Assembly: GCA_910587745.1 (NCBI GenBank)
Contig: CAJUNE010000039.1
Coordinates: forward strand, 1-10,007
DNA length: 10,007 bases
Origin: an uncultured Bacilli bacterium
Lineage (GTDB): Bacteria; Bacillota_I; Bacilli_A; RF39; UBA660
Reading direction: 5' to 3'
The stretch's first letter is position 1. Every line of letters starts with the position of its first letter. Positions 6,059 through 10,007 of the stretch are shown piece by piece. A model generated the notes under the pieces. The model was not told the DNA's origin. It did not search any database and saw nothing but the letters and a program-made list of their open reading frames with translations. The position numbers and the translations under genes were made by a program.

Positions 6059-7789
6059 ATGGAAAATATATATCGCACAATTTATTGTGGAAATTTAAGA
6101 AAAGAAAATGTTGGCGAAACTGTAAGAGTGGCAGGTTGGATTAATTCTATACGTAATCTTGGAAGTTTGGTTTTTGTAACACTACGTGATGAAACGGGTA
6201 TAGTTCAAATTATTAGTGAGAATGTTGATTTATTTAAAGAAGTTACAAGAGAGTCAACGGCAACAATTACTGGAGAGGTTAGACTTAGATCTGATATAAA
6301 TCCTAATATGCCAACTGGTGAAGTGGAAATAGTTTTAAAAGATATTACTATTTTGGGAAAATGTTTAAATGTTTTACCTTTTGAAGTTAATAGAAGCAAA
6401 GAAGCAAGTGAAGAAACTAGACTTAAATATCGCTATTTAGATCTTAGAAATCCTGATGTTCATGATAAAATTAAATTTAGAGTAGATGTTATAGATTATA
6501 TTAGAAGCATTATGAAAGATATGAATTTTACAGAAATTACTACGCCTATAATAACCGCAAGTAGTCCAGAAGGTGCTAGAGATTTTGTTATCCCTTCACG
6601 TAATTATAAAGGAAAGTTCTATGCTCTTCCTCAAGCTCCGCAAATTTATAAACAACTATTAATGGTATCGGGTTTTAATCGTTATTTTCAAATAGCTCCT
6701 TGTTTCCGTGATGAAGATTGTCGTGCTGATAGGACATTGGAGTTTTATCAATTAGATTTTGAAATGAGCTTTGCGACAGATGAGGATGTTTATAGTGTTG
6801 GAGAAAGAGTTTTTTATGATGTTTTTAGCCGTTTTGGAAAAAAACAAGTTAGCGCTAAACCTTTTAGAAGAATTCCTTTTAAAGAAGCTATGGAAAAATA
6901 TGGTTCAGATAAGCCTGATCTTAGAAATCCTTTGGTTATAGAAGATGTAACAACAATTTTTAATAACACAGAATTTAATGGCTTTAAAGAAAAAACTATT
7001 AAAGCTATCAAACTTGAGTGCGTTGATCGCCCTAATTCTTGGTTTAAAAAACTAGAAGACTTTATGAAAGAAAAAGGAGCTGGCGGATTAGCTTATATAA
7101 AAGTTGAAGAAAATAATGAGTTTAAATCAACTATAACAAAATTTTTGAGTAAAGAAGAAATTAGTGGTTTGACAGAAAAATTAAATTTACAAGTGGGAAA
7201 TGTAGTTTTTATAATTGCAGATAATAAAAATGCTTGTAAATTATCAGGAATTCTTAGAACTAAACTTGGAGAAGAATTAGATTTGATTGATAAAGATAAA
7301 TTTGAATTTTGTATAATTAATGATTTTCCTATGTATGAGTGGAATGAGGAAGACAATAAATGGGATTTCGGTCATAATCCATTTAGTATGCCAAATGGTG
7401 GTTTAGAGGCATTAAATAATAAAGAACCTGGAGATATTGTTGCTTATCAATATGATTTTGTTTGCAATGGCTGTGAAATGGCTAGTGGTGCTGTTCGTAA
7501 TCATGATATTGAAATTATGAAAAAGGCTTTTGATATTGCTGGATATGATGAAGAAATAATTAAGAATAAATTTAGATCTCTTTATACAGCTTTTCAATTC
7601 GGAGCTCCTCCACATGCTGGAATGGCCCCTGGTATTGATAGAATGATAATGCTCTTAACGGATGAAGAAAACTTAAGAGAAGTTCAAGTTTTCCCTCCAA
7701 ATGTTTCTGGTATGGATGTTTTGATGGGAAGTCCTAATGAGCTAAGTGAGAAACAACTTCAAGAGTTACATATTAAAGTTAGAGATTAG
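6059..7789 (+). CDS. aspS: Aspartyl-tRNA synthetase
   Basis: A 576-residue bacterial-type AspRS that charges tRNA-Asp with aspartate in the cytoplasm. It has an N-terminal OB-fold anticodon-binding domain (about 1-105), then the class II core with motif 1 near 158-180 (FTEITTPIITASSPEGARDF), motif 2 FRDEDCRADRTLEFYQLDFE (216-235, Arg217) and motif 3 GMAPGIDRMIMLL (521-533, Arg528). A GAD insertion lies between motifs 2 and 3 (about 285-420). The OB-fold loop reads IRNLGSLVF, with Leu where non-discriminating AspRSs often have His, which suggests a tRNA-Asp-specific enzyme. The core block HNPFSMPNGGLEAL (439-452), followed by NGCEMASGAVRNH, is of the kind I associate with alphaproteobacterial AspRSs rather than the HHPFT type. 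AGGAGGA (6048-6054) overlaps the upstream stop, so translation is likely coupled to the HisRS-like gene. Expression should rise when tRNA-Asp is uncharged. Confidence 0.97.
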   Translation: MENIYRTIYCGNLRKENVGETVRVAGWINSIRNLGSLVFVTLRDETGIVQIISENVDLFKEVTRESTATITGEVRLRSDINPNMPTGEVEIVLKDITILGKCLNVLPFEVNRSKEASEETRLKYRYLDLRNPDVHDKIKFRVDVIDYIRSIMKDMNFTEITTPIITASSPEGARDFVIPSRNYKGKFYALPQAPQIYKQLLMVSGFNRYFQIAPCFRDEDCRADRTLEFYQLDFEMSFATDEDVYSVGERVFYDVFSRFGKKQVSAKPFRRIPFKEAMEKYGSDKPDLRNPLVIEDVTTIFNNTEFNGFKEKTIKAIKLECVDRPNSWFKKLEDFMKEKGAGGLAYIKVEENNEFKSTITKFLSKEEISGLTEKLNLQVGNVVFIIADNKNACKLSGILRTKLGEELDLIDKDKFEFCIINDFPMYEWNEEDNKWDFGHNPFSMPNGGLEALNNKEPGDIVAYQYDFVCNGCEMASGAVRNHDIEIMKKAFDIAGYDEEIIKNKFRSLYTAFQFGAPPHAGMAPGIDRMIMLLTDEENLREVQVFPPNVSGMDVLMGSPNELSEKQLQELHIKVRD

Positions 7790-7855
7790 AAAATTAAAAT
7801 TCATAAAATAATTATATTAAAAAGGAATGTAAAAAATTTAGAAAGGAAAATTAAT

Positions 7856-9229
7856 ATGGATTTAAAAGATTTATTTAGAAGTATTAAAGATTTAGAAAAC
7901 AAAGAAGTAACTGTTCGAGGTTGGATTAGAAATCACCGAGATCAAAAAACTTTTGGTTTTATCGATTTTTCTGATGGAACTTGTGGAGAACATTTGCAGG
8001 TAGTTTACGATGATACTTTAAAGAATTTTAGTGAGATACAAAAAATGTTAGTAGGCTGTGCAATAGAAGTAAATGGTGTAATAGTTAAATCAAGTGGTAA
8101 TCAAGATTATGAAATGAAAGCTGTAGAGATTAAAGTTTTAGGAAATTGTCCTGAAGATTATCCAATTCAACCTAAAAGACATACAAGAGAGTTTTTAAGG
8201 GAACAAGCTTATCTTAGACCACGCACTAATTTATTTCAAGCTGTATTTAGAATCAGAAGTGTAGCAGCATCAGCTATACATGAGTATTTTCAGAGTCATA
8301 ATTATGTTTATGTTCATACTCCTTTAATAACTACTACTGATTGTGAAGGCTCTGATCAGATGTTTAAATTAACAACTCTTGATTTTAATAATTTACCTAT
8401 GATAGATGGAAAAGTAGATATGACGAAAGATTTATTTAGTAAAACTTCTTATATTACAGGTTCGGGTCAACTTCATGGCGAAGCGTTTGCTATGGCTTTT
8501 AAAAAGATTTATACTTTTGGTCCAACTTTTAGAACGGAAAATTCTAATACAAAAACTCATGCTAATGAATTTTGGATGATTGAACCTGAAATTGCTTTTT
8601 GTGATTTAGAAGAACTTATGAATATCGAAGAAGAAATGCTTAAGTATGTAGTAAAAACTATTCTTGATAGATGTAGTGGAGAAATCGATTTCTGTGATCA
8701 ATTTGTAGAAAAAGGTTTAAAAGATAAACTTACAAAGCTTATTAATTCAGAATTTGTTAGAATTACCCATCGAGATGTCGTGGATATATTAAAAAAAGCA
8801 GATGTAAAATGGGAATTTGAACCAGATTATTTGGAAGATATTGCTAAAGAACACGAAAGATATATTACAGAATATTTTAATGGCCCAGTATTTATTACAA
8901 ATTGGCCTAAAGATATTAAAGCTTGGTATATGAAAGAAAATAGCGATGGTAAAACTGTTGCAGCGGTTGATCTTGAAGTTCCTGGTGCAGGTGAACTTAT
9001 GGGCGGAAGCCAAAGAGAAGAAGATTATGATACTATAATTAAAAGAGCTACATCAATGGGTGTAGATTTGGCAGTAGTTGATTGGTATTTAAATTTAAGA
9101 AAATACGGGGGATGTGTTCATTCTGGATTTGGAATGGGCTTTGAAAGATTAATTATGTATCTTACAGGAGTAGATAATATTCGTGATGTTATACCATTTC
9201 CTAGAACACCAGGTAACTGTGAGTATTAA
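7856..9229 (+). CDS. asnS: Asparaginyl-tRNA synthetase
   Basis: A 457-residue AsnRS, normal length for the bacterial enzyme, which charges tRNA-Asn directly with asparagine. The N-terminal OB-fold spans about 15-100 (VTVRGWIRNHRDQKTFGFID). Motif 1 is near 147-165 (HNYVYVHTPLITTTDCEG), motif 2 is FGPTFRTENSNTKTHANEF (221-239, Arg226), followed by the AsnRS-typical WMIEPEIAF. Motif 3 lies in HSGFGMGFERLIMYLTGVDN (422-441, Arg431), followed by the hallmark ending IRDVIPFPRTPGNCEY. In the motif 2 loop the Arg often seen before His (NTxRH) is Thr here (NTKTH); I do not judge this as loss of function. The start has AAAGGA at 7842-7847. Sixty-six AT-rich bases without a hairpin or T-run separate it from aspS, so it is likely read through from the same T-box-controlled transcript. 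Confidence 0.97.
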   Translation: MDLKDLFRSIKDLENKEVTVRGWIRNHRDQKTFGFIDFSDGTCGEHLQVVYDDTLKNFSEIQKMLVGCAIEVNGVIVKSSGNQDYEMKAVEIKVLGNCPEDYPIQPKRHTREFLREQAYLRPRTNLFQAVFRIRSVAASAIHEYFQSHNYVYVHTPLITTTDCEGSDQMFKLTTLDFNNLPMIDGKVDMTKDLFSKTSYITGSGQLHGEAFAMAFKKIYTFGPTFRTENSNTKTHANEFWMIEPEIAFCDLEELMNIEEEMLKYVVKTILDRCSGEIDFCDQFVEKGLKDKLTKLINSEFVRITHRDVVDILKKADVKWEFEPDYLEDIAKEHERYITEYFNGPVFITNWPKDIKAWYMKENSDGKTVAAVDLEVPGAGELMGGSQREEDYDTIIKRATSMGVDLAVVDWYLNLRKYGGCVHSGFGMGFERLIMYLTGVDNIRDVIPFPRTPGNCEY

Positions 9230-9243
9230 TTAGGAGGTTTTTA

Positions 9244-9540
9244 ATGAGTAAATTTACTAAAGAAATGGTCGATAGTTATGCTAATAAATTGTTATTTAAT
9301 TTAACAGGTGAAGAAAATCAAATGGTATTGGATGAATTTGAAGTTATTGATAAAACTATTGACTTGATTAATGAAATTGATGGTATAGATAAATTAGAAC
9401 CTATGACTCACGCATTAGATGATTTTGTAGTAGATTTAAGAGATGATATATCTGAAGAATCAATTGAATTAAAGGATGCTCTCAGAAATGCTGGAGCAAC
9501 GGAAGGCAGAGAAATAGAAGTGCCAAAGGTGGTGGAATAA
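9244..9540 (+). CDS. gatC: Glutamyl/aspartyl-tRNA amidotransferase subunit C
   Basis: A 98-residue GatC, the small belt-like subunit that clamps GatA to GatB in the GatCAB amidotransferase. Family features are a helical N-terminus (KEMVDSYANKLLFNLTGEEN), the central LEPMTHALDDFVVDLRDD segment matching the conserved 'vePmtH....lReD' block, and the terminal EIEVPKVVE, which is very typical of GatC. A strong Shine-Dalgarno AGGAGG (9232-9237) precedes it. It starts 14 bases after asnS and two bases before gatA, so it belongs to the same operon. With asnS present, the amidotransferase is probably used for Gln-tRNA-Gln rather than Asn-tRNA-Asn. Confidence 0.93.
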   Translation: MSKFTKEMVDSYANKLLFNLTGEENQMVLDEFEVIDKTIDLINEIDGIDKLEPMTHALDDFVVDLRDDISEESIELKDALRNAGATEGREIEVPKVVE

Positions 9541-9542
9541 AA

Positions 9543-10007
9543 ATGGTAGACAAAGGTATATTAGAAATTCATAAAGCTTTAGAAAATGGTACTATAACAA
9601 GTGCTGAATTAGTAAATGAATCTTTAAATAAGTCAAGAGAAGTACAAAAAAAGTATAATGCTTTTGTATCTATTATTGATGATGCTAAAGGTAGTGATGT
9701 AAAAGACAGTTTGGTATCTGGTATTCCATTTGGTGTAAAAGACAACTTTTCTACTAAAGATATCTTAACTACTGGTTCATCTAATACATTAAATAATTAT
9801 GTACCTATATTTAATGCAACAGCTGTCCAAAAACTATTAAATGCTGGCGCTGTAATTACTAATAAAACAGTTCTAGACGAATTCGGTTTAGGCGGAACTG
9901 GTACAACAGGTCATACAGGCGTAGTAAAAAATCCTTGGGATAGAACTAGAATGTGTGCAGGATCAAGTTCTGGTTCTGCTTGTGCAGTTGCAGCTGGTGT
10001 TTATCCT
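9543..10007 (+). CDS. gatA: Glutamyl/aspartyl-tRNA amidotransferase subunit A, N-terminal part (3' partial)
   Basis: The first 155 residues of GatA, the glutaminase subunit that frees ammonia for amidation of Glu-tRNA-Gln or Asp-tRNA-Asn. Visible amidase-signature features are GIPFGVKDNF (60-69), with the catalytic Lys66, and CAGSSSGSACAVAAG (138-152), which carries the serine-rich loop with the cis-Ser. The nucleophilic Ser lies about 25 residues further on, outside the window. The signature differs from the common PGGSSGGSAAAVAAG, and the preceding loop reads LGGTGTTGHTG instead of the usual STENSAFG. From memory, Mollicutes GatA carries the same GGTGT and SSSGS features. The ATG follows the gatC stop by two bases, with GGTGGA at 9531-9536 as ribosome-binding site. 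gatB would be expected next. Confidence 0.93.
   Translation, partial: MVDKGILEIHKALENGTITSAELVNESLNKSREVQKKYNAFVSIIDDAKGSDVKDSLVSGIPFGVKDNFSTKDILTTGSSNTLNNYVPIFNATAVQKLLNAGAVITNKTVLDEFGLGGTGTTGHTGVVKNPWDRTRMCAGSSSGSACAVAAGVYP

Noticed and set aside
6205..7615. Several short minus-strand open frames within aspS
   Set aside because: They are antisense shadows of a fully conserved synthetase and share no plausible gene structure.
8789..9013. Minus-strand open frame within asnS
   Set aside because: It is antisense to the conserved AsnRS core and has a low-complexity aromatic composition typical of a shadow.
1..10007. CRISPR array, tRNA genes, insertion sequence or altered genetic code
   Set aside because: No spaced repeats, cloverleaf-like tRNA sequences, transposase motifs or terminal inverted repeats were seen. 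Trp is TGG throughout and TGA is not used within genes.

Overview
The window comes from a very AT-rich, Gram-positive-type bacterium. Coding sequence is strongly biased to A/T-ending codons, Shine-Dalgarno sites are strong (AGGAGG-like), a T-box leader is present, and gene content and order recall the Bacillus aspS-hisS-dtd-relA-comN-spoVB neighbourhood. Trp is encoded by TGG and no gene carries an in-frame TGA, so the standard bacterial code applies. Mollicute-like signatures in GatA and the reduced gene set suggest an uncultured member of the Bacilli near the Mollicutes (RF39-like gut lineages). That placement is inference.

Left edge (1-522). This part holds the C-terminal end of a probable surface protein. 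Its last ~80 codons include a sharply GC-rich, C-ending-codon-rich patch that looks like the variable region of a diversified ligand-binding domain. A 52-residue ribbon-helix-helix protein follows, then an intrinsic terminator built over its stop codon.

Middle (507-4846). A shortened SpoVB/Wzx-type flippase on the minus strand diverges from a plus-strand cluster. That cluster is comN-like, relA (bifunctional architecture, but the hydrolase motif is degraded) and dtd. The relA stop and dtd start overlap by one base.

Right (4847-10007). A strong promoter and a T-box leader lie upstream of the remaining genes. The specifier reads GAC and the tRNA-end-binding bulge reads TGGC, both of which fit tRNA-Asp. 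The genes are a degenerate, catalytically dead-looking HisRS-like protein, aspS, asnS, gatC and the start of gatA. No terminator is visible between them, so one tRNA-Asp sensor may control Asp and Asn charging and the amidotransferase together.

The observations most worth following are the putative hypervariable patch, the Rel with a broken hydrolase diad, and the HisRS-like pseudoenzyme placed between an Asp T-box and aspS.
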